This document shows, in pieces, positions 1-7,971 of a stretch of 64,000 nt of DNA. Location: positions 62,001 to 126,000 of the forward strand of contig JBILCU010000007.1 of assembly GCA_044352985.1 (NCBI GenBank). Direction: 5' to 3'. A program made the position numbers and the translations under genes. A model generated the notes under the pieces. The model ran no database searches, was not told the origin of the DNA, and saw only the letters and a program-made list of their open reading frames with translations. The DNA comes from JADJDM01 sp044352985 (GTDB lineage Bacteria; Bacteroidota; Bacteroidia; B-17B0; Aurantibacillaceae). How positions within the stretch are numbered: the stretch's first letter is position 1; every line of letters starts with the position of its first letter.

Positions 1-1308
1 TTCTAACGTTTCTTTAGTTAAATCGGTTACCATAAACCTTCTGTCTATTCTTTTGCCAATTATCCAAACAATTTGGTTGTTGGATGTTAATAACCATTGT
101 TCTTTTTTTTCAAATTCGGAGTATTTATTATTTACAAAAAAATCACTTAATTTTTTTTTGCCATTTATTCCTATTGGATAATAAAAATCTCCTTTTTCCC
201 ATTTTCTTAGCTGTAATGGAAAAGATAATTTATCTATATCAAAACAGCCAACATGTGCGGATTTAATTATGTGTGGTTTTAGATGATGAAGAAGTTTAAG
301 TGATATAGGAAAATCAACATTCAGATCCTCTTTATTGATAAGGTAATTAAGTTGATAGCTCGTGGTGATATTTTCTTTAAAAATAATACACTCTCTATCT
401 ATCAAACAACTAAAACGTGAGCCAACTATTTTTTTTCCTGTTTCAGGATTTAAAATCATTGTTTTTAGCTGAGGATTTAAGTCAGGAGAGAAGTGATATT
501 GTTTCAATAAATGATGGAGTATTAAATCTAAAAATGGGCTTTGAATTAGCTCTGAAATCTTTATTATGAATTGATTGTTTTCAGCTTTTGTTATTGAAGA
601 TAGATCCTGAATGATTTTAAATTCTACATATTTTGCGGTATCATAAAAAATAGATAGTTCCTTTTTAAAGGTATTTTCAATTTCCGGATTTACTGATTTT
701 AGTAATGGAATAAGTTGATGTCTTAATTGATTTCTAAGGTATTTTGTTTCTCTATTGGAACTGTCTTCTACAAAAGGAATTGTATTTTCTTTTTGATAAT
801 TATTAATTAATTCGGTTGATGCAAAAAGAAGAGGCCTTATTATGTTTCCTTGTTTTTCAGGAATACCTTTTAAGCCATTAATGCCTGTTCCTCGTAAGAG
901 ATTGATGAAAAAGGTTTCAATAGCATCGTTCAAGTGATGCGCGGTAACTAAAAATTCAAATTTATGCTCTATTATTAATTCATTAAACCAGTTATAGCGC
1001 AGTTCTCTCGCTGCCATTTGAATTGATAAATTGTTTTTCTGGGCATATTCGTAAGTAGAGAATTTTTTTGTGTAAACGTTTATTCCTTTTTGATTGAAGT
1101 AGTTTGTTACAAATTCTTCATCTCTATCTGCCTCCTCTGCTCGTAAGCAAAAATTACAGTGCGCAACAGTAAAAGATAAATTGCTTTTTATTAAAAGATC
1201 TGCCAAAACCATCGAATCTTTTCCGCCACTTACAGCTAATAGCAATTCAGTATTAGAGTTAAAGTAATTTTTATTATTAATATGTTCATGGAATTGTTGA
1301 AGCAGCAT
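1..1308 (-). CDS. tilS: tRNA(Ile)-lysidine synthase TilS (3' end cut by window edge)
   Basis: TilS ligates lysine to C34 of the AUA-reading tRNA-Ile in the cytoplasm. I translated the minus strand from the ATG at 1306-1308; the frame stays open through position 1, giving 436 codons. The PP-loop SGGKDS lies at residues 27-32, followed by TVAHCNFCLRAEEADRDE, AARELRYNWF and TAHHLNDAIETF, the usual N-type ATP-pyrophosphatase blocks. A C-terminal TilS domain is visible (RKWEKGDFYYP, KEQWLL, IGKRIDRRF), so only a few residues can be missing. A TAACTTTG box (1313-1320) ends 4 bases before the ATG. The gene is divergent from the exporter gene at 1451. The family call is very firm. Confidence 0.95.
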   Translation of the reverse strand, partial: MLLQQFHEHINNKNYFNSNTELLLAVSGGKDSMVLADLLIKSNLSFTVAHCNFCLRAEEADRDEEFVTNYFNQKGINVYTKKFSTYEYAQKNNLSIQMAARELRYNWFNELIIEHKFEFLVTAHHLNDAIETFFINLLRGTGINGLKGIPEKQGNIIRPLLFASTELINNYQKENTIPFVEDSSNRETKYLRNQLRHQLIPLLKSVNPEIENTFKKELSIFYDTAKYVEFKIIQDLSSITKAENNQFIIKISELIQSPFLDLILHHLLKQYHFSPDLNPQLKTMILNPETGKKIVGSRFSCLIDRECIIFKENITTSYQLNYLINKEDLNVDFPISLKLLHHLKPHIIKSAHVGCFDIDKLSFPLQLRKWEKGDFYYPIGINGKKKLSDFFVNNKYSEFEKKEQWLLTSNNQIVWIIGKRIDRRFMVTDLTKETLE

Positions 1309-1450
1309 AAAGCAAAGTTAGTGAATTCAAATAGTATAATTAGCTGATGTAGTAATTTAATAAATTGACTTGTTTATCTTGAGGCACTTTTTAAAATTAT
1401 CTAATCCTAATTAACTACACTAAAAAGAAATCATTTCAATATGTATCTTT

Positions 1451-3325
1451 ATGGCCATGAAAAAATTATTCAGTGTTTTAAAATACATTAAGGGTTATTG
1501 GGGATATGCTTCACTGAATATTTTATTTAATGTGTTGTTTTCATTTTTTTCCGTTTTCTCAATCACATTAGTTATTCCATTTTTAGATTTGTTGTTTCAG
1601 CAAAACGATAAATTAATTGCTTACAGCATGCAGCCTAAGCCTTCATTGGGATTCTCTGCCAATTCGGTTTCTGAGTTTTTTTACTATAAAATGTCAACTT
1701 TTATTACACAGCATGGAACTGATGCGGTTTCTATCTCAAAAGGTAAATTAGAGGCCTTGCTTTTTGTTTGCATTTCTGTTGCTGTATTGATTTTTTGCAA
1801 GAATTTATTTCGATACATGGCAATGTTTTTTTTAGCTCCCATTAGAAATGGTGTAGTGAGAGATTTACGAAATAAATTAATGAAAAAATCACTCGATTTG
1901 CCATTGTCATATTATAGCAATGAGCGAAAAGGAGATATCATTAGTAGAATGACGACTGATGTACAGGAAATAGAATGGAGCATTATGCAAACTCTTGAAC
2001 TTGTTTTTAGAGAGCCATTGCTAATTATTATTTCAGTGATAATGCTTGTTAATATTAGTCCGTATTTAACTTTATATGTATTATTACTCTTGCCTATTGC
2101 AGGATTAGTAGTAAGCGTTGTAGGTAAAAGTTTAAAAAAATCAGCAATAAAAAGTAAAGCGGTATATGGTTCCTTGTTTAGTATTATGGAGGAAACACTT
2201 GGCGCATTAAAAGTTATAAAAGGTTTTTCTGCTGAGAAATTTTTACTTAAAAAATTTGCATCTACCAATCAACTGCATTATAAACTTTCAGTTAACATTT
2301 ATCGAAAAACTGATTTGGCTTCGCCGATAAGTGAGTCGGTAGTAGTTGCTGTTTTAATGTTTGTAATGTTTTTGGGGGGCTCTATGGTGTTAACTGATGG
2401 CAGTTTAAGTGCAGCTGCTTTTATGGGTTATTTTGCAGTTGCATCACAAATTTTACCTCCAATAAAACAGATTACTGTAGCCTATAACAATATTCAAAAA
2501 GGGGTTGCATCCGAGGAGCGTATTGAAAGCATTTTAGATGCAGATATTAAAATTTATGAACCAAAAATGCCAATGCATTTGCCCTCTTTTGAAAATAGCA
2601 TCGATTTTAAAAATGTTTCATTTGCATACACTAAGGGCGATCAAGGTTATGTGCTAAAAAACATTGCTATTTCTATTCAAAAAGGTAAAACAATTGCTTT
2701 GGTTGGACAATCAGGTTCTGGTAAAACTACTTTGGCAGATATGATCCCAAGATTTTATGATCCGAGTGTAGGTGAAATTTGTATTGATGGGATTTCGTTA
2801 AAAGATTTATCGATAAATACGATCAGAAGTTTTATGGGAATAGTTTCTCAAGAGCCTATACTATTTAATGATTCAATACATAATAATATTGCGTTTGGTA
2901 TTGAAAATGCATCTCGAGAAGATGTTATCAAAGCTGCAAAAATTGCAAATGCTCATGAGTTCATTTCAGCTATGTCCGATGGTTACGATAGTAATGTTGG
3001 CGACAGAGGAAGTAAATTAAGTGGTGGCCAAAAACAACGTATTTCTATTGCGCGCGCAATATTAAAAAATCCTCCAATACTTATTTTAGACGAGGCTACT
3101 TCTGCATTGGATACAGAAAGTGAGCGTGTTGTTCAGGATGCTTTAAATAGTTTAATGAAAAACAGAACTTCCATTATCATAGCGCATCGATTATCTACCA
3201 TTGTGCATGCTGATGAAATAGTTGTACTTCAACAAGGTGAAATTATTGAGCGAGGAAACCACCAGGAGTTGCTAAGTAAAAATGGCACTTATAAAAGATT
3301 ATACGATCTTCAAAGTTTTAAGTAA
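1451..3325 (+). CDS. ABC transporter, MsbA-like, fused permease/ATPase
   Basis: A 624-residue half-transporter of the lipid/drug exporter type, expected to work as a homodimer in the inner membrane. The N-terminal half (about 1-330) has six hydrophobic segments. The nucleotide-binding domain follows, with Walker A GQSGSGKTT near residue 420, signature LSGGQKQR near 522, Walker B LILDEATSALD near 543 and the H-loop IIAHRLST near 577. The length fits MsbA and related exporters. Bacteroidota carry several such proteins, so the substrate (lipid A core or another lipid) is inferred only. The start is ATG at 1451; a second in-frame ATG two codons later (MKKLFSV) is equally possible. It stands alone, followed by a long repeat array. 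Confidence 0.88.
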   Translation: MAMKKLFSVLKYIKGYWGYASLNILFNVLFSFFSVFSITLVIPFLDLLFQQNDKLIAYSMQPKPSLGFSANSVSEFFYYKMSTFITQHGTDAVSISKGKLEALLFVCISVAVLIFCKNLFRYMAMFFLAPIRNGVVRDLRNKLMKKSLDLPLSYYSNERKGDIISRMTTDVQEIEWSIMQTLELVFREPLLIIISVIMLVNISPYLTLYVLLLLPIAGLVVSVVGKSLKKSAIKSKAVYGSLFSIMEETLGALKVIKGFSAEKFLLKKFASTNQLHYKLSVNIYRKTDLASPISESVVVAVLMFVMFLGGSMVLTDGSLSAAAFMGYFAVASQILPPIKQITVAYNNIQKGVASEERIESILDADIKIYEPKMPMHLPSFENSIDFKNVSFAYTKGDQGYVLKNIAISIQKGKTIALVGQSGSGKTTLADMIPRFYDPSVGEICIDGISLKDLSINTIRSFMGIVSQEPILFNDSIHNNIAFGIENASREDVIKAAKIANAHEFISAMSDGYDSNVGDRGSKLSGGQKQRISIARAILKNPPILILDEATSALDTESERVVQDALNSLMKNRTSIIIAHRLSTIVHADEIVVLQQGEIIERGNHQELLSKNGTYKRLYDLQSFK

Positions 3326-3351
3326 GAGTTTATCTTCTCAATTATTTTAGA

Positions 3352-3860
3352 ATTTAGAATCCTGATTTAGGATTTTTTTAGATTTTCATTCTGACGAAGG
3401 AAGCATCTGCTTTTTTAGATTCTTCACTTCGTTCAGAATGACAAAAAAATATTTTGGATTTTAGAGCCCTGATTTAGGATTTTTTTAGCTTGTCATGCTG
3501 ACGAAGGAAGCATCTGTTTTTTTAGATTCTTCACTTCGTTCAGAATGACAAAAAAATATTTTGGATTTTAGAACCCTGATTTAGGATTTTTTTAGCTTGT
3601 CAAGCTGACGAAGGAAGCATCTGTTTTTTTAGATTCTTCACTTCGTTCAGAATGACAAAAAAATATTTTGGATTTTAGAACCCTGATTTAGGATTTTTTT
3701 AGCTTGTCAAGCTGACGAAGGAAGCATCTGTTTTTTTAGATTCTTCACTTCGTTCAGAATGACAAAAAATATTTTGGATTTTAGAATCCTGATTTAGGAT
3801 TTTTTTAGCTTGTCATGCTGACGAAGGAAGCATCTGTTTTTTTAGATTCTTCACTTCGCT
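3352..3860. repeat. Tandem array of about five 107-bp units
   Basis: Units begin at 3361, 3468, 3575, 3682 and 3788 (spacing 107, 107, 107 and 106 bases), each opening with CCTGATTTAGGATTTTTT. Each unit contains an imperfect inverted repeat: GTCATGCTGACGAAGG (or a close variant) on one side and CTTCGTTCAGAATGAC on the other, around AAGCATCTG and AGATTCTTC. The last unit is cut and runs into the next array. Copies are nearly identical, so duplication is recent or the array is homogenised. Similar GTCATTCTGA...CTTCG palindromes occur dispersed in Bacteroidota genomes. It lies between two convergent genes and has no coding potential. Confidence 0.9.
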
Positions 3861-4338
3861 CGAAGTGACATATTAATTGGTGGCTGAGGTTCTCGAAGCT
3901 CCAATTAATCGTACCCTTCGAGTGCCTCAGGGCACGATTATTTTATCATCTTGCTTCAAAAATCTATAAATTGTAAATCATCAAATCGTAAATTCTTCAC
4001 ATCTAAAAGATGTCAGGTCGAGCGAAGTCGAGACCTGTGCCTGTCGACTTCTCGACTTCGCTCGAAGTGACATATTAATTGGTGGCTGAGGTTCTCGAAG
4101 CTCCAATTAATCGTACCCTTCGAGTGCCTCAGGGTACGATTATTTTATCATCTTGATTCAAAAATCTATAAATTGTAAATCATCAAATCGTAAATTCTTC
4201 ACATCTAAAAGATGTCAGGTCGAGCGAAGTCGAGACCTGTGCCTGTCGACTTCTCGACTTCGCTCGAAGTGACATATTAATTGGCGGCTGAGGTTCTCGA
4301 AGCTCCAATTAATCGTACCCTTCGAGCGCCTCAGGGTA
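3861..4338. repeat. Tandem array of 202-bp units (two full, one partial)
   Basis: Units start with CGAAGTGACATATTAATTGG at 3861, 4063 and 4265, spaced exactly 202 bases; the third copy stops near 4338, just before the stop codon of the next gene. Every full unit holds several inverted repeats: ATTAATTGG...CCAATTAAT, CGTACCCT...AGGGCACG (or AGGGTACG), ACATCTAAAAGATGT, and AGGTCGAGCGAAGTCGAGACCT. The core TCGAGCGAAGTCGAGA recurs alone at 47126-47141. Together with the preceding array, this fills the gap between convergent genes. Confidence 0.9.
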
Positions 4339-4343
4339 CAGAT

Positions 4344-5426
4344 TTACTGCAACACAATCTTCCTTATATCAATGGTATTGCCTTGCGGATCGATGAGGCG
4401 GACAAAATAAATACCATTACCGCCCCAGTTGCTTAAATTTAAATAACTACTTTGCTGATTAATGGTAGTTTGAAAAACCTGCTGACCTAATGAGTTTTCA
4501 ATTTTTAATTGATAACCGCTTAATGTAGCATAGTTACCGTAATCAATGGTAACATGGTCGTTGGTTGGGTTAGGGAAAATTTTAATGCTGTTTTGGTAAG
4601 TTACCGGATTAAATCCAACCAAATTAGTATTAATGATTAATGTATCAGTAACGGTAATCGTTTGGTAACAAATATTAGCATTGTATAAATCAGTTATTTC
4701 TTGCTGGGTTAATGCGCGGTTCCAAATTCCAATATCATCTAACTGTCCAATAAATTTTTTCGATGTAAGCCCTTGATTAATCGTCGAGCCAAATAGAAGT
4801 GAATTTGTATTATTACCAATCACCCCTGACTGACCTACTATTGTGTTTTTTAAAACACCATCTACATAACATTTCCCGATATTTTGATCATATACGAAAA
4901 TTAAATTATGCCAACTGTTAGTTATGAAATTTGCGGTTGAATCACTTGCGTATCCCCAACTCCCAGAACTACCATTTTTTAAAGATAGGCTAGCTGAAAC
5001 TCGCTGTGATATAACCCCGCCATTATCAAGAGCAATATCATATCCACTTTGTGTATTACCAACACCTGAAATTTTCTGAACCATGACACTTCTATAAAGT
5101 TGATTTGTATTTGTTTTAACCCAAATAGACACACTTATTTTATTATTTATTTGAAAATTAAGTGCATTATTGTGTGGTATAGTAATATCGCTGCTGCCAT
5201 TAAAATCGTATGCTCTATTATTATTCCCAAATCTATCGGTAGTTAAACTTGCTCCATTTACTGTTCCGTTATTGTTGTTACCACTTTCATCGTTGGCATT
5301 TCCATTGAAAGGCCACCAACCAACCAATCCGTTTGTAGGCACATAATTTGGAACTGTTTGCGCTAGTGTTGCAGCAGCCAAACCTATCGTTGCTACTGCG
5401 GTTAGAAGTAAATTCTTCTTTTTCAT
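4344..5426 (-). CDS. LamG-like lectin-domain protein with T9SS type A sorting domain
   Basis: A 360-residue secreted protein. The signal peptide is about residues 1-22 (MKKKNLLLTAVATIGLAAATLAQ). A concanavalin A-like/LamG domain follows, about 30-250, with the hallmarks GLVGWWPFNGNANDESGN, WHNLIFVYD, GKCYVDG and LDDIGIWNRALTQQEI; such domains bind carbohydrate or act as adhesion modules. The C-terminal 75 residues form a Por secretion (type A) domain beginning IKIFPNPTNDHVTIDYG and ending IRKIVLQ, which directs export by the type IX system and surface attachment. No catalytic domain is visible. The last bases abut the 202-bp repeat array. Upstream lies a long hairpin element (5508-5615), which could be part of its leader. 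Confidence 0.9.
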   Translation of the reverse strand: MKKKNLLLTAVATIGLAAATLAQTVPNYVPTNGLVGWWPFNGNANDESGNNNNGTVNGASLTTDRFGNNNRAYDFNGSSDITIPHNNALNFQINNKISVSIWVKTNTNQLYRSVMVQKISGVGNTQSGYDIALDNGGVISQRVSASLSLKNGSSGSWGYASDSTANFITNSWHNLIFVYDQNIGKCYVDGVLKNTIVGQSGVIGNNTNSLLFGSTINQGLTSKKFIGQLDDIGIWNRALTQQEITDLYNANICYQTITVTDTLIINTNLVGFNPVTYQNSIKIFPNPTNDHVTIDYGNYATLSGYQLKIENSLGQQVFQTTINQQSSYLNLSNWGGNGIYFVRLIDPQGNTIDIRKIVLQ

Positions 5427-5507
5427 AAAAAATTGTTTTTTGTTGTTCTACTTTGTCCCGCAGTAGAGTTAGTATTAAAAAAATCAGCGTGAGACAGTTA
5501 ACTTCTA

Positions 5508-5615
5508 GCAGTCGAGGCACTGGTATACCCACAATACAAAAAGATAATGCTCACGCTTTGGCGTAAGCGTTTCATCTTTTCGTTGCATTGTTAAAAATTA
5601 CCAGTTTTCGACTGC
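5508..5615. other. Long imperfect hairpin element, about 108 nt
   Basis: Nested complementary arms cover the whole stretch: GCAGTCGA (5508-5515) with TCGACTGC (5608-5615); ACTGGTA (5519-5525) with TACCAGT (5599-5605); ACAAT (5531-5535) with ATTGT (5587-5591); AAAAGAT (5539-5545) with ATCTTTT (5574-5580); ACGCTT (5553-5558) with AAGCGT (5565-5570) around a 6-base loop. This gives about 35 pairs with internal loops. It sits 82 bases upstream of the LamG gene start and could be a structured leader, a small RNA or a MITE-like element. The surrounding gap 5427-5763 shows nothing else recognisable. Confidence 0.6.
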
Positions 5616-5763
5616 ACGAAAATTAAACGCTAATATTTTATTTTAGTTTTTTTGTTTTAATTCATTTTTTAATTTTTATGTATTCAAAAATAGTGTTTTT
5701 GTTTTAGAGTTCATCAATTATAATCGTTTTATGCTATGTAATCTCATTACATGGCCACATAAC

Positions 5764-6720
5764 TTATAAAAACGTATAAGTTGTTAATCGTTGATTGCCT
5801 TCCTTTTTTAAAAGTTTTTCATCCACTGCCCATTTCAAATCTCTGCTGGCAGTAGGTGCAGAAATAGTTTTAAAATTCATCAAATACTCTTTTCTGCTAA
5901 ATGTTTTTTTGCCCATTTTTTCTTTAAATAATTCTAATCTGTCTTGTGCAGTTAAGGTTTTATTTTGAGATTGCACTACTTCCGTTAATGCCTGCAAAAT
6001 AACTATTAACATAAACTCAATAAACGGGCTTGAATTTCCTTTTTTATCCGATTCAGAAAGTTTTGCATAGTATGTTTTTTGTTGTTGCTTAATAATATGT
6101 TCTATGGGTAAGTATTCAAAAACAGGATATTTACTCATTAAAATTAACGTTTGCCACAATCTTCCCATTCTTCCGTTCCCATCAATAAAAGGATGTATGA
6201 ATTCAAATTCATAATGAAACACGCAACTTTTAATTAAAAGCAGTTCATCGTCTTTTTTAAGATAATCAAAAAGTTTAGTAAGCAAGCCTTTTACCATTGA
6301 GCCATTGGGCGCAAGGTGTTCTACTTTTGATCCTTTTACAATTCCTACATTTTTTGTTCTGATTTTTCCGGCTTGATCAATCAAACCATTCATTAAAATA
6401 AAATGTGCGCGCTCAATATCTTTTAATTTAAAAGGATCTAATTTATTGAGCTGATCATACACTTTTATTGCATTTTGAACTTCTAAAATGTCTTTTTTAG
6501 GGGCAAGCACGCGTTTGTTTTCCAGCAAGGCAGTTATCTGTTCCTCGGAAAGTGTGTTTCCCTCAATTTCCAAAGAAGATTGAATTGTTTTAATGCGATT
6601 TTTTTTTCTTAATTCAGTTGCAGGTTTGTATAAATGATTTGCATTTATTTCGCCAATCTTTTCAGAAATTAAAGCAACTAAATGTATGATTTTAGCTGTT
6701 ATGCTGTATGGGGGTTTCAT
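5764..6720 (-). CDS. Fic family protein with inhibitory helix and C-terminal winged helix
   Basis: Fic proteins usually transfer AMP to target hydroxyls. The core motif HPFIDGNGRMGR (near residue 176) is complete, including the catalytic His and the phosphate-binding Gly/Asn/Arg. An N-terminal SSLEIEGN segment (near residue 46) fits the (S/T)xxxE(G/N) inhibitory motif, so this is a class II, self-restrained enzyme. The C-terminus (about 265-318) looks like a winged helix (FSRKEYL, SAPTASRDLKWAVDEKLL), suggesting DNA binding. The longest frame begins with TTG at 6735, inside a palindrome; ATG at 6718-6720 (MKPPYSIT) is the better start. It is divergent from parDE. The target is unknown. Confidence 0.9.
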   Translation of the reverse strand: MKPPYSITAKIIHLVALISEKIGEINANHLYKPATELRKKNRIKTIQSSLEIEGNTLSEEQITALLENKRVLAPKKDILEVQNAIKVYDQLNKLDPFKLKDIERAHFILMNGLIDQAGKIRTKNVGIVKGSKVEHLAPNGSMVKGLLTKLFDYLKKDDELLLIKSCVFHYEFEFIHPFIDGNGRMGRLWQTLILMSKYPVFEYLPIEHIIKQQQKTYYAKLSESDKKGNSSPFIEFMLIVILQALTEVVQSQNKTLTAQDRLELFKEKMGKKTFSRKEYLMNFKTISAPTASRDLKWAVDEKLLKKEGNQRLTTYTFL

Positions 6721-6722
6721 AA

Positions 6723-6748
6723 TTGATAGTATCAAATGATACTATCAA
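6723..6748. promoter_or_regulatory. Perfect palindromic operator upstream of fic
   Basis: Arms TTGATAGTATCA (6723-6734) and TGATACTATCAA (6737-6748) are perfect inverted copies around AA. The palindrome ends 2 bases before the ATG of fic and overlaps a -7 box (6746-6753). A repressor bound here would block transcription; the winged helix of Fic itself is the obvious candidate (inference). Confidence 0.75.
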
Positions 6749-6753
6749 AGATA
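6746..6753 (-). promoter_or_regulatory. -7 box TATCTTTG for fic
   Basis: The minus strand reads TATCTTTG, an exact match to the Bacteroidota TAnnTTTG element, 25 bases before the fic ATG. No clear -33 TTG was seen. Confidence 0.55.
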
Positions 6754-6764
6754 ATTAAATTATT

Positions 6765-6900
6765 TAGGGTCTGCTTAAAAACTCTTTTTACAAATTATTT
6801 TTGCGCTTACTTTCTTTTGCTTGATTAGGGAAAATGTGCAGTGCACATTTGAGCCAGGTTGAGCGAAAGCAGTAACAAAAAGAAATCAAGAAATTGTCAA
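6765..6900. repeat. Palindrome-rich non-coding stretch, probable degenerate dispersed repeat
   Basis: The stretch contains the perfect palindrome AAATGTGCA-G-TGCACATTT (6832-6850), flanked by TTTCTTTTG...CTTGATT on the left and AAAAGAAATCAAG on the right, which are partly complementary. A further inverted pair, CACATGG (6911-6917) and CCATGTG (6953-6959), lies just beyond. This looks like dispersed intergenic repeat debris rather than a gene. With the two operators it accounts for the gap 6736-7096. Confidence 0.4.
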
Positions 6901-7060
6901 GGCAATATTTCACATGGAGCTATTTATTTTTTTAGTTGCCATATGTTATACGCCATGTGTCTTAATTTGTTTTTTTGTTCTTCGGTTCATTTTGCTGCAC
7001 AAATTCATTTTCATTCTGGATAAATAATAGCCCTGAAACATATAAATTCATTTTGAAAAA

Positions 7061-7077
7061 ATACCAATATTTGGTAT
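7061..7077. promoter_or_regulatory. Probable parDE operator palindrome
   Basis: ATACCAA-TAT-TTGGTAT is a perfect 7-3-7 inverted repeat 19 bases before the parD ATG, beside TATATTTA (one mismatch from TAnnTTTG). ParD-type ribbon-helix-helix antitoxins typically bind such sites to repress their own operon; binding here is inferred. Confidence 0.6.
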
Positions 7078-7096
7078 ATTTACATAAATTAAAGTT

Positions 7097-7354
7097 ATGA
7101 GTAAAAATACATCCATTACTTTGGGAAGTTATTTTGATGAATTTATTCAAAATATTTTAAGAGAAGGCCGTTATAAAAACGCCAGTGAAATTGTTCGAGC
7201 GGGGCTTAGACTGCTTGAAGAAGAAGAACAAAAAGTGATTGCTTTGCGCCATGCTATTGACGAAGGTGTTAATAGTGGTATTGCCAAAGATTTTGATTCA
7301 GAAGTACACTTAAAAAAGTTAAAAACAAAAAAGAAAATAAATGGCAAAGTTTAA
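7097..7354 (+). CDS. parD: ParD-type antitoxin (ribbon-helix-helix)
   Basis: An 85-residue protein with the ParD/CopG-type N-terminal DNA-binding region: SITLGSYFDEFIQNILREGRYKNASEIVRAGLRLLEE split as strand, helix A (FDEFIQNIL), turn GRYKNASE and helix B (IVRAGLRLLEEEE). The C-terminal part (EGVNSGIAKDFDSEVHLKKL) resembles the toxin-wrapping tail of ParD. It neutralises ParE and, with it, represses the operon. It overlaps parE by 14 bases, the usual toxin-antitoxin arrangement. The start is ATG at 7097, supported by the RHH alignment. Confidence 0.9.
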   Translation: MSKNTSITLGSYFDEFIQNILREGRYKNASEIVRAGLRLLEEEEQKVIALRHAIDEGVNSGIAKDFDSEVHLKKLKTKKKINGKV

Positions 7355-7637
7355 ATTAACAAACTATGCCATTAAGGATCTATCTGACATTTGGAATTAC
7401 ACTTTCGATAACTGGTCTGAAAGCCAAGCAGACAAATATTATAAACTAATTCTAAATGCATGCGCTGCAATTGCCAAGAGACCGCAACAAGGAAAAGTGT
7501 ACGATGAAATATACACAGGATTGAAAGGTAAAAAAATCTCAAAGCATATCATTTTCTATCGTATGATGGAAGATAAATCTGTTGAGATTATAAGGATACT
7601 CCACGAACGAATGGATTTGAAGAATAGGTTGAAATAA
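7341..7637 (+). CDS. parE: ParE/RelE-superfamily toxin
   Basis: A 98-residue protein of the ParE type: YAIKDLSDIWNYTFDNWSESQADKYY, a middle helix with ICAAIAKRP-like sequence (NACAAIAKRPQQGK), and the C-terminal strand block KKISKHIIFYRMMEDKSVEIIRILHERMDLKNRL, which is characteristic of ParE and YoeB relatives. ParE toxins act on DNA gyrase. All conserved segments are present at normal length, so it appears intact. It overlaps and follows parD. Target identity (gyrase) is from the family, not from the sequence. Confidence 0.9.
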   Translation: MAKFKLTNYAIKDLSDIWNYTFDNWSESQADKYYKLILNACAAIAKRPQQGKVYDEIYTGLKGKKISKHIIFYRMMEDKSVEIIRILHERMDLKNRLK

Positions 7638-7728
7638 GTTGAGCTTGCTTAAAAACTAGCTATTCATTTTGCTGCGCCAATTTCGTTAACAAAATTATTA
7701 TCAAAAATTCGGGATAGCATTGTTGATT

Positions 7729-7847
7729 GACCTCTTCCTCTCATCCCTCTCCAATAGAGAGGGACGATTGGTATCGTTTAAAACGAAATAAATTTTGCAA
7801 CCAAAATTAATCGCCTATCTCCCTCGGAGAAAGGAGGGTAAGAGGTC
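7729..7847. repeat. Imperfect inverted dispersed repeat
   Basis: GACCTCTTCCTCTCATCCCTCTCC at the left end (7729 onward) is partly complementary to GGAGAAAGGAGGGTAAGAGGTC at the right end (to 7847). The CCCTCTCC/GGAGAGGG theme is a familiar intergenic repeat in Bacteroidota. With the hairpin at 7863, it fills the gap 7638-7971, which has no gene. Confidence 0.5.
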
Positions 7848-7862
7848 TGCTGTTTTTTTTGC

Positions 7863-7891
7863 TTTCTTTTTTTGACTGTCAAAAAAAGAAA
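7863..7891. terminator. Bidirectional hairpin between parE and the E1 gene
   Basis: TTTCTTTTTTTGAC (7863-7876) and GTCAAAAAAAGAAA (7878-7891) are perfect complements around one T. The stem is very A/T rich, with T/A runs on both strands, between convergent genes. It would act as a weak bidirectional terminator at best. Confidence 0.45.
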
Positions 7892-7971
7892 AACAAACTA
7901 AATAAGTTTAAAATTAAAAATACGCAGAAAAGCAATTCCCTCAAATCAGTTCCTCTATAAACACTAAGTGT

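Noticed and set aside
1912..2268. 118-codon frame antisense to the ABC exporter
   Set aside because: It is the reverse complement of conserved transmembrane coding sequence and has no family features.
3352..4338. CRISPR-like regular repeats
   Set aside because: Repeats are 107 and 202 bases long with no unique spacers and no cas genes; they are plain tandem duplications.
5508..5615. Integron attC site
   Set aside because: The hairpin ends do not show the GTTRRRY / RYYYAAC core sites, and no integrase is nearby.
6962..7150. 62-codon minus-strand frame overlapping the parD start and operator
   Set aside because: It covers the parD promoter/operator and the beginning of parD; composition is random-looking.
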